From contig NC_023756.2 in the NCBI RefSeq assembly GCF_000499845.2, positions 44,838,291-44,902,290 of the forward strand: a stretch of 64,000 nucleotides of DNA, in the 5' to 3' direction. The stretch comes from Phaseolus vulgaris. Taxonomy: Eukaryota; Streptophyta; Magnoliopsida; Fabales; Fabaceae. Positions within the stretch are counted from its first letter, which is position 1. Each line of letters begins with the position of its first letter. This document shows positions 23,049 through 34,501 of the stretch, piece by piece. The notes below the pieces were generated by a model that worked only from the letters and a program-made list of their open reading frames with translations, was not told the origin of the DNA and ran no database searches. Position numbers and translations under genes: made by a program.

Positions 23049-26000
23049 CTAGATATTAGGGCCTAAAAGTGAGAGAAGAAAAGCCCTGTAGTGACCAGAT
23101 GTTTCTGAGTGAACTTCATCGTTAAGAGTCTTCCTGTGTTTCTTTGAATATTCAGCTTTGATATACTGCATATCAACCTCTGTCCTTGTCACAATGACTC
23201 TTATGAGTGTGGAATCATTAGTCCCAAAACCTTTCATTGCCTTGTGCAAAACCTGCATGGTGATCACACATTTTAAAAAGTTCCCTATTTGAAGAATCAA
23301 TTCCAACAATGCTGGCTCAAGGCATCATGATGAATATATATAGATAACAAATCACTACAAGCAAGCACTCAGTTATGTATATTCCTAATTACATGGTAAT
23401 GCAGTATACAGCCAATGACCAAAAGTGTTGTAAGAATCCAAATGACTTAGCCAATACAATCTGCTTATTCTAAATGTTTGACAAAACTGGCTCTGGAAAA
23501 TCTAAGGGCGTGTTTGATTTCTTTTCTCAAAAACTGCTTTGAGTTTTTAAAATGCAACCAAACAAGGTTGTTCAGACTGCTGGCGCAGAGTGGTGGAAGG
23601 CACAATTTGAGTGAAACTGAGAGAGGTTGAACAACATGAAAATTATTGGAGATTTGATACGGACATTTCATAGTATAGAAGTAAGTGCATACGTATCAAT
23701 TAGAGAGTTTTGTAAAGTTGAGTTTTAATACAGACAAAATGAAAAGAAACATCATTAAGTTGTTTGTATTTTATGGTTTAAGACATTTGCTTTGGAAACA
23801 CTTTTCAAATCTTGATAGATTTTGGATGAGAAATTGGCTGCTGAGTAATTTGAAATTGTTTCGTGAAAAGGTTTTTATATCAGAAAAGTAAGAAGGAAAT
23901 CAAACAGGTACAGACCATAAAGCTGTCAGAACAATTTCCTGCCTTGTAACAACACAAACACAGTTTAGTTTAAACAGGCAAATACTTTTTCAGCATCCTT
24001 GTCAATTTAATTCTCTCAATAAACCTAGCATAAGTATCTTCTGTTAGTCAATGAACAAAAAATTGTTGAAATAGCATTGCAAGAAGCAATTATCAAAAGC
24101 TGAAATGCAGAGGAATACCTTAGCAAAATACTTTCCTGGATGAATGGCACATTGGATTATTGTCAGAAGTGCATGTTCAAACGGCCCAGATGTTTCCTTC
24201 TTTATTGCCTGATAAATTCAGATTGAACAAGCACTGTAAAAATATCTCAAGAAAGAGTAAAATTAATTGAAGAAATTACAAGTTCTGAAGATACCTTCTT
24301 CAGGGAGTGACCATACATGTCATGGTAATAGGCACTAACAGTAGCCAAATGTGCAGCACTCCGTTCACTGAATATGTGGATAAAGGTCTTTTCATCAGTT
24401 CCAAGTTTCTTCTCCCCTGCTTTGTACAGAGCCTTTGCATCCTTCTGAGCAATTTCTCTATTAACCTCAGGGCCTTCAGGACGAGGTGTGCTTATATATG
24501 CAAGCAACAGCTGAAGCAAGTTTCATACATAAAACTAATCAATAACAGTAGTTGTACTCTTCTAATAACTTGAAAGGAACTCATAGAAGTGAACATGAAA
24601 GCAAACTACTTTTTCATAGCTATTTTTCTCAAAACCCTCTAGGTAGCCTAACTTATGGGTTGAAGTGTCATTAAAGGTACCATTTTTCTGCAGAAAAGAG
24701 GAAGTTGATCTTAACAAAGGCCAAGAAGACTACTACTAGTAGTACCCCTTTTTGCAGGTACAATCCCCATTGGTGTTTCAGGTCCATACATAAACTAATT
24801 TAGAGAAATTTTTTGTCATAACTCAATCTTACAGACCGGCTTATAAGCCAACTCGTGCGTGATAATATATATTTATGAATGGTCTGATACTATATTAAGA
24901 AATGAATTTTAAACTTAATTCAATCTTACAAAACTGATTTATAAAGTAAGTTTACACCCACTTATATACTATAAAATACTTTTATCTGTAATCGATGTAG
25001 AATCTATAACATAAATCACAATATCACATGTTAGTTTCATAAATGTTACCAATAGAAACCTCACCTTCTGATGATCACTCCCGGGGCTGGTGGTTGCTTG
25101 AATATCATTCTCAAGATAAACACCAAACAATGAATGGTAGATCTGTTTTAAATATTGCAGCTGAGATGGAGTCCGTGAACATATAACTTCAGTAGCACCT
25201 ATATTGTCTCGGATCTCTATTAGAGACTTCCTAATGATTGCTGCATCACGTCCTGCAGGGTCCTTCAACCACATCAGAACTGCAGTCTGAAAAACAGAAG
25301 AAATAAATATATAAGACAAAACAAAAGTGTTGAACATTTCATCCACTATTCTAAATTTCAAGATACATATGATTTAGTTTTCTATACAAATGTCTTCCTA
25401 CTAAATGAATAGTGTGACCACACAATAAGTATAACCTATCTATATGTCTATTTTTGTCTCTGCTCCTTCATCTTATTTTTATAGATTCTGTTCGGTTTCA
25501 TGAGTTTAAAACGTTTTACTCAGTTCATTAAAGTTTGTTTACAGCACTAACTCCAGCTTAATGGCAGGTGATAAATTGTGATAAATGTCATGTAAAATAG
25601 AGGTTTGTTTGCCACATTCTATGTTTCTCTAATTCTCATGATGGTACCATTTATTTTTCTCAAATGATGATATTACACTTTTTGGATAAAGAATATACAT
25701 TTTTTCTCTGTTATATTATTAGTTGAACCATCTTTTCCACATGCTTTCCTTGTCCATTTTTTAATCAAATTACTAGTAATTAGTACCTCTAAATTTCCAC
25801 TAAGCTCTGAAGCTAAACGTTTGGAAAGTTCCTCAGAGTACATTGTTTTGTACTCTTGTTGAATGTAGGCACGCTGTGTAGCATCACGATGAGCAAGAAT
25901 ATTGATAACAGCACTGGTATCACAACCCATTCCTGTGAAAACAGACAATTAGAAAGAAATTGAAAGAGCAATATGAATAGACACTTCACAAACAATCTAT

Positions 26001-26653
26001 ACGTCAGAAAGAAACATTCAAGGTACATTTACATGCAAAAGAAAATTGAGATGAAAATAGTCTTAAAAGTCAAGCAAGAATCAGCATAACACAAAAGAAA
26101 ACAACAACACTGGCAATCAGGGTCTGTTTCCAAATTTCAAAATTAAAAGGAAGCATCCAAAAAGGTTAATACTTGGAGATTATATTAAATTTGACACTGA
26201 CATGAACTCAAACATTTTGTTCTAGATATAGCTGTTGGAAATCTCATATTGATTAGAAATTAGAACATTTCATAGTATATAGGTGGAGCAAATCTTATCT
26301 TATAAGTTAATTTTACGAGGTTGTTGAATTATGTTTAAAGTTCACTTCTTAATATGTATCAGACCCATTTCGAAACTATCTTAACATTGTTTGTAGTCTC
26401 AGTCACCAAACCGTTATATATAGTCTCACTCAAGAGTTTAAGATTAATTTGACTTAAATTACAATAATAGCATCTTCCTGAAAGGGAAGTTTCAAGCAGA
26501 AACTACCTAATTAAAGGTCAGAATTCTAAGGTATGTTTAAAGCATAAACAACAATTTTGAAGAGAGAAAAAGGGTACCCTTAAAAGCACGGTAAAGTTGC
26601 ACTGCATCATCTCTAGGGGAAGGAGGAACTGGGGGCACAGTCAAGGTAGCCAT
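23049..26653 (-). CDS. ANN5: Annexin D5-like protein, six exons
   Basis: Exons on the minus strand: 26653-26578, 25932-25787, 25286-25065, 24510-24295, 24208-24119, 23252-23049, giving 317 residues, the usual annexin length. Annexins are cytosolic proteins that bind acidic phospholipids in a calcium-dependent way and act in membrane traffic and repair. Four annexin repeats follow one another. Repeat I has KGMGCD (25-30). Repeat IV has the best type II calcium loop, GFGT (258-261), with acidic cap Glu300. The middle repeats lack a clean GxGT, as is usual in plants. The N-terminus ([17 protein letters not shown]) and C-terminus (FLLSLLGPN) resemble Arabidopsis AnnAt5. All junctions close in frame. 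Introns 1 and 3 carry retrotransposon LTR remnants. Family certain, D5 subgroup likely. Confidence 0.94.
24826..25013 (-). mobile_element. TRIM remnant in annexin intron 3
   Basis: On the minus strand an LTR related to 197-317 runs from about 25013 to 24897. A primer-site relic (TAGTATCAGACC, about 24881-24894) follows, then a piece of internal sequence and a second LTR fragment. Its ends are decayed. Confidence 0.6.
26233..26366 (+). mobile_element. TRIM LTR with primer site in annexin intron 1
   Basis: It starts TGTTGGAAATCTCATATTG, runs about 120 bp to TTCACTTCTTAATATG, and continues into GTATCAGACCC, a decayed initiator-tRNA-Met primer site. It lies antisense to the annexin transcript. 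Confidence 0.65.
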
Positions 26654-27041
26654 GTTAATTCCTGTAAGAAACTCAGAAGAGAAGTTGGAATAGAGAAAAG
26701 TTTTGGAGAAGATAAGAAGGATGAATGATTGAATAAAACGTGTTCTTCTTGGCCCACTACCATTAAAAAAACATTAATTTCATCTTTCTTTGCAGTATCC
26801 GTACCCCAACCACTTTGTTGAATGAAAGAAAGAAACATGTCGTGTGTCTCCACATTTTGAAAAAAACCAAACCATTACAATAAAGTTTCGTTGGCTTCTT
26901 TTGACGGAGTAAACGATTTGACTTCAAAGTCTTCTCTTTTTTTCAAAACTTTAAAAAGAAGGAGAAATTCTTTTTACACCAAAATGATGCAATCTTTCTC
27001 AAAATTTACTAAATGCACAAAACAAAATTTAATTATCTTGA
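26654..27041. other. Annexin upstream region
   Basis: This is the 5' leader and probable promoter of the minus-strand annexin. I see no clear TATA box. Confidence 0.4.
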
Positions 27042-27322
27042 TTAAAAAGTGGATTTAAGTCTAACTCAATCTCATAAAACTGCTTACTTAATATCCTAAT
27101 TTATAGTTAATATGAGATCTCCAACAATGTTTCTAGTAAATATCTAGTAAATATGAGAAATATATGTCCGATAAGTCCAACAAACTTCTGTTATGATAAT
27201 CTTTAAATTACTCTGATATCATGTTAAGAAATGAACTTTAAACCTAACTCAACCTTATAAAATCGACTTATAAGGTGAAGTTATAAATATCATAATCTTT
27301 AATCGGTGTAAGATTTCCAACA
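27042..27322 (-). mobile_element. TRIM element with both LTRs recognisable
   Basis: Read on the minus strand, the first LTR starts TGTTGGAAATCTTACACC at 27322. The primer site ATGATATCAGAG follows at about 27225-27211, a short non-coding interior comes next, and a shortened second LTR starts TGTTGGAGATCTCATATTA at about 27126 and ends near 27042. Total about 280 bp. It lies upstream of the annexin gene in the same orientation. Confidence 0.65.
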
Positions 27323-27350
27323 ATGTTTATGTTAAGTTGGGTTTGAGTTT

Positions 27351-28391
27351 AATTAAAGGTGAAAGTTATGAGAGTTGTTAACGATTTTGATGTAAATGTA
27401 AATATATAGAACTTGTACATGTAAAACACTATGGTGACAAAAAATTATAAAAGTCCTTTATGGATGACAACTTTAGTTGTATAATTTTGTATTTTCTCAT
27501 TATTTAAGAATTTAAGAATAAAAAATGTAATAAATAAATTTAAATATTTATATAAAAATAATATGTAAATTTAAATATTTAATATAATTAACAAAAAATT
27601 GTAAGAAATAATTATTTGATTAATTTAAAAATTAATAAAATGTTGTTTATTTTATTTGTACAATTAATGAAAAATGAAATTGGCACAAAAGTTATCTACC
27701 AAATTATTTAATAGAGTTCTATAATTTTAAAAAATTGCACAGAAAAATTTAATTGAGTTCTATAATTTTTAAAAATTGCAGAGAAAAATTGTTTGAAAAT
27801 GACATAATACTAAAATATTATTTTTAATTATTTAAGTAATTTTTTATTAATATATATATATATATATATGTAGAAATTTTTAAGATTTGTTTAGAAATTA
27901 TTTAATAATAAAATATTTTTTATTAAATGTTAATATGTGTCAAAAAGTATCTTATTATTAAATAATTTCTAAAATAAACAAATCTTAAAAATTCCTGCAT
28001 ATATATTAATAATAAATTAATTAAATAATTAAAAATAATAATTTAGTATAATATGTAATTTGTCAAACAATTTTGTATTGCAATTTTTAAAAATTACTGA
28101 ACTCAATGAAATAGTTTGGTAGATTTTTTTATGCTAGCTTTATTTTTCATTGACTTTACAAATAAAAAAACAACAATTTTAATTATATTTAACAACTCAA
28201 TCCTTAAATTTATATATTATTTTTATATAAATATTTAAATTTATATGTTATTTTCTTATTTTTAAAAATTCTTAAATAATCATAAAACAAAAAATAAAAC
28301 AAAAGTCGTGCATGTAAAAAATAATTTCAATGTAAAAATTATATAACTAAATTCATCTCTTTTCACCTCTTTTACGACTTTCACCTTAATT
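27351..28391. repeat. About 1-kb inverted repeat (foldback element)
   Basis: The left end AATTAAAGGTGAAAGTTATG is mirrored by CGACTTTCACCTTAATT at the right end. Intermediate landmarks also pair: AAATATTTATATAAAAATAA on the left with its complement near 28215-28240, and TTTTTAAGATTTGTTTAGAA with TAAACAAATCTTAAAAATTC. The arms are about 500 bp around a centre near 27930-27950. A sub-unit (GAGTTCTATAATTTTTAAAA) is duplicated in the left arm only. There is no coding capacity. It could be a large MITE or a foldback element. Confidence 0.75.
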
Positions 28392-29786
28392 ACATTTGTA
28401 CTTAGATTGTGCCACTTTTTTCGTGTTACATCCTAAAATCATGTTTTTTTTATTATAATCTAAATTTAAAAATGTTTGAGAATCATAAGTTGTGTTCTTT
28501 AAGCACGTTGGTTTAAAGTTGGCTTACCTTAAACACAACTTTATCACGAAAATATAAATAATTTTTTTTATACATTCTAATAAATTTTGAAAAATTTACA
28601 CCTCAAACACAATTTTATAAAAAGAATATAATTAAAAAAAGTTTTTATCCATTGTAATTAATAAATTTTGAACAAATTTAGACCATTTTAATGCAAAAGT
28701 CTTTATATTTTCTTATATAATAGAAAAAAAGAAGAAAAAATAAACAAAATAATTAAGGTGATGGAAAAATACATTAAAAAGAAGTTCAATCCTAATCTTC
28801 AATGTCCACCTTATCATGCATGACCAATAAATTTTGATGCACTATAAAATCATCTTATAAATTAAATTTTAAATTTAATTAAATTTTATAAAATTAGTTT
28901 ACAAATTAAAATCTACTTAATTTTATATTATAGTTTGATTATATTTATAGTTAAGGTAAAAAATTCACCTTATAACCGATGGTAATTTGTATTTATTCAT
29001 AAGTGTTATAAAATTTGAATTTTGGTGATTATACTTTCAATATGGAATAAAAGAGAATACCTAGTGATTATATTTTATTGTTACGTTTTATGAGATATTG
29101 TTATTGTTAAGCATAAATGTTCAAGGATTTATAATATGAAATGGATTCTTTAATGATTAACTTCCCATTAAAATGTAATATGATGAATCAATTTTTCACT
29201 AAGTTGTGCATTTTTAACTTAATTACTACATATTTAAATATTTAAAATTATATATAAAAATTAAACATTCTAAGTTAGAAAGTAAATTTAAAGATTTAAA
29301 ATTTATGGAAGTGTATATAATTTTGAAAAGTAAAATATATCTTTTACATCTACCACCCACCGTAAAATCATTAAATAGAAACTAATTTTAAATATAATTT
29401 TAGATTAAAAAAATAATTGATATTTAAATTTATTTCTATTATTAATAAATAGTTTCAAAATGATAGTTATATATAAATAGTATCTATCACTTATTTAGAT
29501 TTTAAAATTATTATATAAAATCTTAGATATCTAAATTTAGTGTGATATCATATGTTCTTATATCTTAATCTCCTATACCACTGATTGTATAAATTTTAAA
29601 CTAATAAGAAAATTGATTCCCTTATTAAACTTAATTAAGTAAAATAAAAATTGTAAAACATAAAAAACCAAATTATTTTTACTAAATACATAATAAAGAC
29701 CAAAAGATAAACTTATTTGCAACATCTATGGAACCTTATCTCCCATGATTGTGTCCGTTGTCTGCAGTCCACGCAGTGATACAATA
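28392..29786. other. Intergenic AT-rich DNA with a MITE fragment
   Basis: No gene is supported. A fragment of the palindromic MITE family is visible at about 29375-29470 (AAATAGAAACTAATTTTAAA, then TTTCTATTATTAATAAATAG). Confidence 0.5.
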
Positions 29787-29831
29787 ATGAAAAAAAACAT
29801 TTTTTTTTCACAGAAACTAACTCAAGCCTAA
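29787..29831 (+). other. 14-codon upstream ORF before mTERF5
   Basis: An ATG at 29787 opens a 14-residue frame that stops at TAA 29829-29831, four bases before the main ATG and in another frame. Whether it is inside the transcript is not known from sequence. Confidence 0.3.
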
Positions 29832-29835
29832 GAAG

Positions 29836-32597
29836 ATGAAGACTTTCTCCTTAATTCAACTACCCCACCATTTTTTGTGTGCAAGATTCTTCTCTTACAC
29901 AACCACGAGGTACCCTTTTTCCTCACTCTTTTCATGCACTTCACATTCTCTAGGAATTTCCCTGCATGCCCAGTATCAATTTTTTTCTTCATGTTGCTTT
30001 TTTTCTGTCAAATTCAAAGCTCCACGAGAGAGGATCAAGAGGGAGGAGAGGAAATTCAGGGGAATGAGCTTGTGGGGTGTTTTTGCCTTTGTGTATGTTA
30101 AATGGTAGAAGGTGGGGTATCTGCGTCTATGGAAACCGTTTGCCAGAAGCCAAAATAAGAATTCTAAATACATGTATAATAAATTTTTTTGTATGAAGTT
30201 ATTCACTAGTTTGATTTCTTAAGCTAAAATGAAGAGTAATGTTATACCCTCTCTTACAATTCCTCTTTCAAATATTCCTCATACTTTATAAGAAAGTGTT
30301 AAATGAAAGAAAAAAAGGTATTTCATACCTTAGAAACACAAAAAACAGAGTAGATTATATTGATATTTCTTATGGTTTCTTCAAAATTCACAGTATATTC
30401 CTGTCTTTTTAACTTTTGAGTAGACTGTTTACATGGATGCAAGATGCAATGTGTTTGTTTCTTGAGTATCAGAGAGAGTCTCTCAGTGTAATGTATTTGA
30501 AACAGTTAATGGGTTCAATGTGGGAGAAAAAAAAAGTAATGGTGTATCGTGTGAATTTTTAAAAAGAACAAAGGGAGTAGCAATGTAGTTTGCTCTAAAA
30601 AGCATTATATATTTTAATAAGAATTTTCCTGTGAAATATTTTTAAAATAACTTAGATGTAGAGTCACTTTTATTAGCTCAGATAAGCTCTTTGAAATGGC
30701 CTTAGGTTCAAAGAGCTTGTTCATATTGTAGATGACTTATCTTATGACATTATCACTGAGTGTGTTTAAGAGAACTTAGAGTAACTTATGAGATGCTCAT
30801 ATGCCTTGTTCAGTAAGTTCTCTATTCTTTATTTGATTATAAAAACAGCTTAAACATAAACACTATACAGTAGGAACTTATTCAGTAGGCGCTTAGTTAA
30901 GTTGTTTACCCAAACTCACCATAAATAGCCTTGGAACCCCAATAAATTCTTGCTTTTCTGTGTCTTACTGTCTATTAGTAGATGCATGCAAGGATTTTCA
31001 TTCTCTTGTATATGTTTTTTATGTTTTTTCCTCTTTATGAAATTACATGAACATTTTTTTCACTTATGAATATTTTATCAGGACTCAACTTTCTTTTCCT
31101 GCAAAGGTCTTCATTTGCCAGGCAAAATCAGGTTAGAATTTTCGTTTGTTTTTAGATTATGGGCATGAGGTTTATGTAACATCCAAATAAGCATAGCCCA
31201 TTCATGGTGGTGCTCTTTCCTCAGGCATAGATGGGTCATTGAATTTAAAAGTGGTGTCTCCCACTCTGTTAGTAGCAGAAAAGGAAGAAGCCAAGGCTGT
31301 ATTGACCTTGTTCTTGAAGAAACAAGGTTCGAGCAATGCGGTTGCTGCTAGAACTATCAACAAGTCAGATCTTTTTATTGATCACCTTGTCTCAAAGCTT
31401 CATTCTAAACACAAGTCTTGGTATCTTGCAGGTTCTGTCACAACAATTACTCTATTTCTTAATTTTCTTCTGTGTTGAATACTGCTAATCATAGTTTTAT
31501 TGACACAAACAGGAAGAGAGCTTACAACTTTGGAGATCAGGGATGCTCTTATCCCTTATCTGGAATCTCTTTTTGAAGAGCATGGTGACACTCTGGTGGA
31601 TGTAGTGGAAAACTATCCAAATCCACCCGTTAAGGACAAATCAGAAGTGCTAGTTTCTCCTTCTAGTCCAGTGTTAGACTCCAAAAAGCTTAAAGCTGTG
31701 TCACTAGTGAGTGAGACAGACCCAGATGGTGGCAATCTGCGCCCTCATATTGTCTATCTCATAGAACTTGGTATGGATATTGAGCAGATTCGTAGTATAA
31801 CACACCGATTCCCAGCTTTTGCCTACTATAGCTTGGAGGGTAAAATTAAGCCAGTGGTTGAGTTTTTTCTTGAACTTGGAGTGCCAAGAGAGCACATTCC
31901 CACTATCCTCAGTAAAAGGCCTCAATTATGTGGTATCAGTTTATCTGAAAATCTTAAACCCACCATGAAGTTCTTAGAATCATTGGGTGTTGATGAGAAG
32001 CAATGGCCAAAGCTGATCTATCGCTTCCCGGCCCTGCTAACTTATAGCAGGCAGAAAGTGATGGAAAGCATAGATTTCCTTCATGAATTGGGCCTCTCTG
32101 AAGAGAATATAGGGAAGATTTTAACTCGTTGCCCCAATATCGTTAGTTACAGTGTAGAGGACAATCTCCGACCCACAGCTAAGTACTTCCGTTCTTTGGG
32201 GGCTGATGTTGGCATTCTTCTATTCAGATGCCCACAAAATTTTGGTCTTAGCATTGAGGCCAACCTAAAACCTATAACAGCATTTTTCTTGGAGAGGGGA
32301 TACACTTTGGAAGAAATTGGGACCATGATTTCAAGATATGGAGCCTTGTATACTTTCAGCTTGACTGAAAATTTGATTCCAAAATGGGATTTCTTTTTGA
32401 CCACAGGATACCCAAAATCTGAGCTGGTTAAGTTCCCTCAGTATTTTGGATACAGTTTAGAGAAAAGGATTAAACCTAGATTTTCAATTATGGAGAAATC
32501 TGGAGTAAGGTTACTTCTGAATCAGGTTCTTTCTCTGTCAAGCAGCAACTTTGACAAGGCCTTGAAAAAGAAAATGAAAAAAATGCAAGATGGTTAA
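29836..32597 (+). CDS. MTERF5: Chloroplast mTERF5 (MDA1)-like protein, four exons
   Basis: Exons 29836-29909, 31082-31131, 31225-31431, 31513-32597 give 471 residues. mTERF proteins are helical-repeat nucleic-acid binders in organelles. Arabidopsis mTERF5/MDA1 acts in the chloroplast, where it is tied to transcription and pausing at plastid genes. The first about 40 residues are rich in Ser, Thr, Phe and Arg and poor in acids, as in a plastid transit peptide. Residues about 187-440 hold a tandem array of mTERF motifs, each with a Pro-rich turn: RFPAFAYYSLEGKIKPVVEF, KRPQLCGISLSENLKPTMKF, RCPNIVSYSVEDNLRPT, RCPQNFGLSIEANLKP. The C-terminus contains SGVRLLLNQVLSLS, as in MDA1. MDA1 itself is about 490 residues. 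Introns 2 and 3 are very short (93 and 81 bp) and junctions close in frame. Subfamily assignment rests on remembered similarity. Confidence 0.92.
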
Positions 32598-34300
32598 GAT
32601 TTTAGTTACCAGCAAAGTTGCTCAATCCATCAGATAAAGAAAATTGAGACTTTCAGGCAATGTTACATGTTAGAAGCTGCTGAACTTCACGATTCTTTGT
32701 TTTTGGAGGGATCAATGAAGTCAAAAGTGTTGCAGTTATACTGGGACATGATTAGTCAATAGTTAGCTCCTGAAACCAAAATTATGTCTCATCTTACTGG
32801 GCAATTACTCTGGTAACATCCATATCTGAAACCTTTCTTGGACGCCACAGGTGCTAATATTTGTTATTGTTAGATGTCCCATGAAACTAGTACTGTCTAG
32901 AAGGTGAGAAGTGCTGCAGCAATTAGTTCTCGACAAAACCACTGATAAATTCAATTAATTAAAGTTGTGTATCCTTGCAGTTTGGCACTGCAGCAATCGA
33001 GTGGTTCAAATGTTTCTCTGTTTATAGTTGTGTAAGGGTGGATTTTTCATTAGAGTTTGGTTTATAGCAGATCATTTCCATGAATAGCCGTTTGATTGGT
33101 TAAGTTATTGGAAATATATCGATTTACAGTACCCTATGGATTGGTCTCATAGCAAATTAATGAATAATTTTCTCATTTGTTCGAAGTTATAGTCATGATG
33201 ACTCAAATCTTAGTGATTCCAATTTATCTCCAAAGCTGGTTGCAAAGGGGTGTTGAATAATTCAAATGGAGCAAAACGCCTAATGTTGAGAACCTAAGCA
33301 ATTGGAATAATGGGATGAAACACATTGATTTAACTTGAGTCATGGTTTGCTTTTTATGGTCAGAAAGTGCCTTTGTGCATTCAAGTATTTGAAATTGTTT
33401 TTTTTACTTTCTCACCCCTTTTTAGTAATGATTTTCCTTGATAATATTTGTGTGTGTATATATACAAGTAGATGTAAATCTAAGGACTTACATCAAATCT
33501 TAATAGTTAATTTTAGCAAATCTAATAGTTCAGATAATTTTACTTAAAGTGAGTCATTTAAATGAATTGATATAAATCATTAGATTTGGACAAATTATCC
33601 ATTAAAAAGTTGGTGTAAGTTATTTTGGACTTACATTTAGTGTAAAGAATCTTCTTATCTTTTTATAATACTGTTTTTTATGATATGTGCACAAAATCAA
33701 ACATCTAATAACATAGTTTATCCATGACATGTTTTTATCTTTTATCTCTGTAATAAATATCCAAGATCCGAAGTGTCTGCTATATATATTCATCTGTGAT
33801 GAGTAATTATGATTGCGTAAATCCATGTGTGACTACAACTAATTCGTTAGTAATAATCCGTTGGCTCCTCACTTTATGGAAAGTTTGTTTGTATGTCATG
33901 TCATTTTCTTGACTGCTTCAACTTAATCTTACCTTTAAATATTCTGAAACACCACGTGTAGCGCTTCAACTTCAATCTCTTTCTATCTTTTTACTCATAT
34001 ACTCTGAAAATGGATGGAATGTACTATTAACTTTCTTTTAATAGACATGTGTTGTAAACATAAACTGTGGTGACTAATATAGAATTATCAACCAGTTTAA
34101 AATATTTTTTGTATGATTTTTAAAATAGTTATAGAAGTTAATAAACTTTCACACAACATTTTGTTATAGAATGATACTGTAGAAAAATATCTCTACGCTG
34201 CATGTATTGCTTATTCTTGTTCATTGTTATTGCATTGTAATCTGGTCATCATCGTTATATATGCCATATCATCATGGCCATCCTCTTCATCATCCTGTTT
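32598..34300. other. mTERF5 3' region and intergenic DNA
   Basis: The first about 500 bases are more mixed in composition and are probably 3' UTR. The rest is AT-rich. I see no gene or well-kept repeat. Confidence 0.45.
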
Positions 34301-34307
34301 TATATAT
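34301..34307 (+). promoter_or_regulatory. Possible TATA box of the hydrolase gene
   Basis: TATATAT follows CATCCTGTTT about 195 bp before the start codon. A CT-rich leader with a (TTC) repeat follows. Confidence 0.35.
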
Positions 34308-34373
34308 GCTATTTTTATCATCTGCAATTCTGAATGCTTTCATAACAAGCAAAATCTCCCCTCCATTTCTCTT

Positions 34374-34400
34374 TTCTTCTTCTTCTTCTTCTTCTTCTTT
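34374..34400. repeat. (TTC)n repeat in the leader of the hydrolase gene
   Basis: About nine TTC/CTT units with neighbouring CT-rich sequence lie about 100 bp before the start codon. Confidence 0.85.
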
Positions 34401-34501
34401 CTTCTTTCATTTTTTTCAACATTTTCCACGAGGGAAAAGAAGAAAAAACAACGTGATAAGATAGAGGATTAACAGCAAAAGTTGTGTGGATTTGGAACAA
34501 A

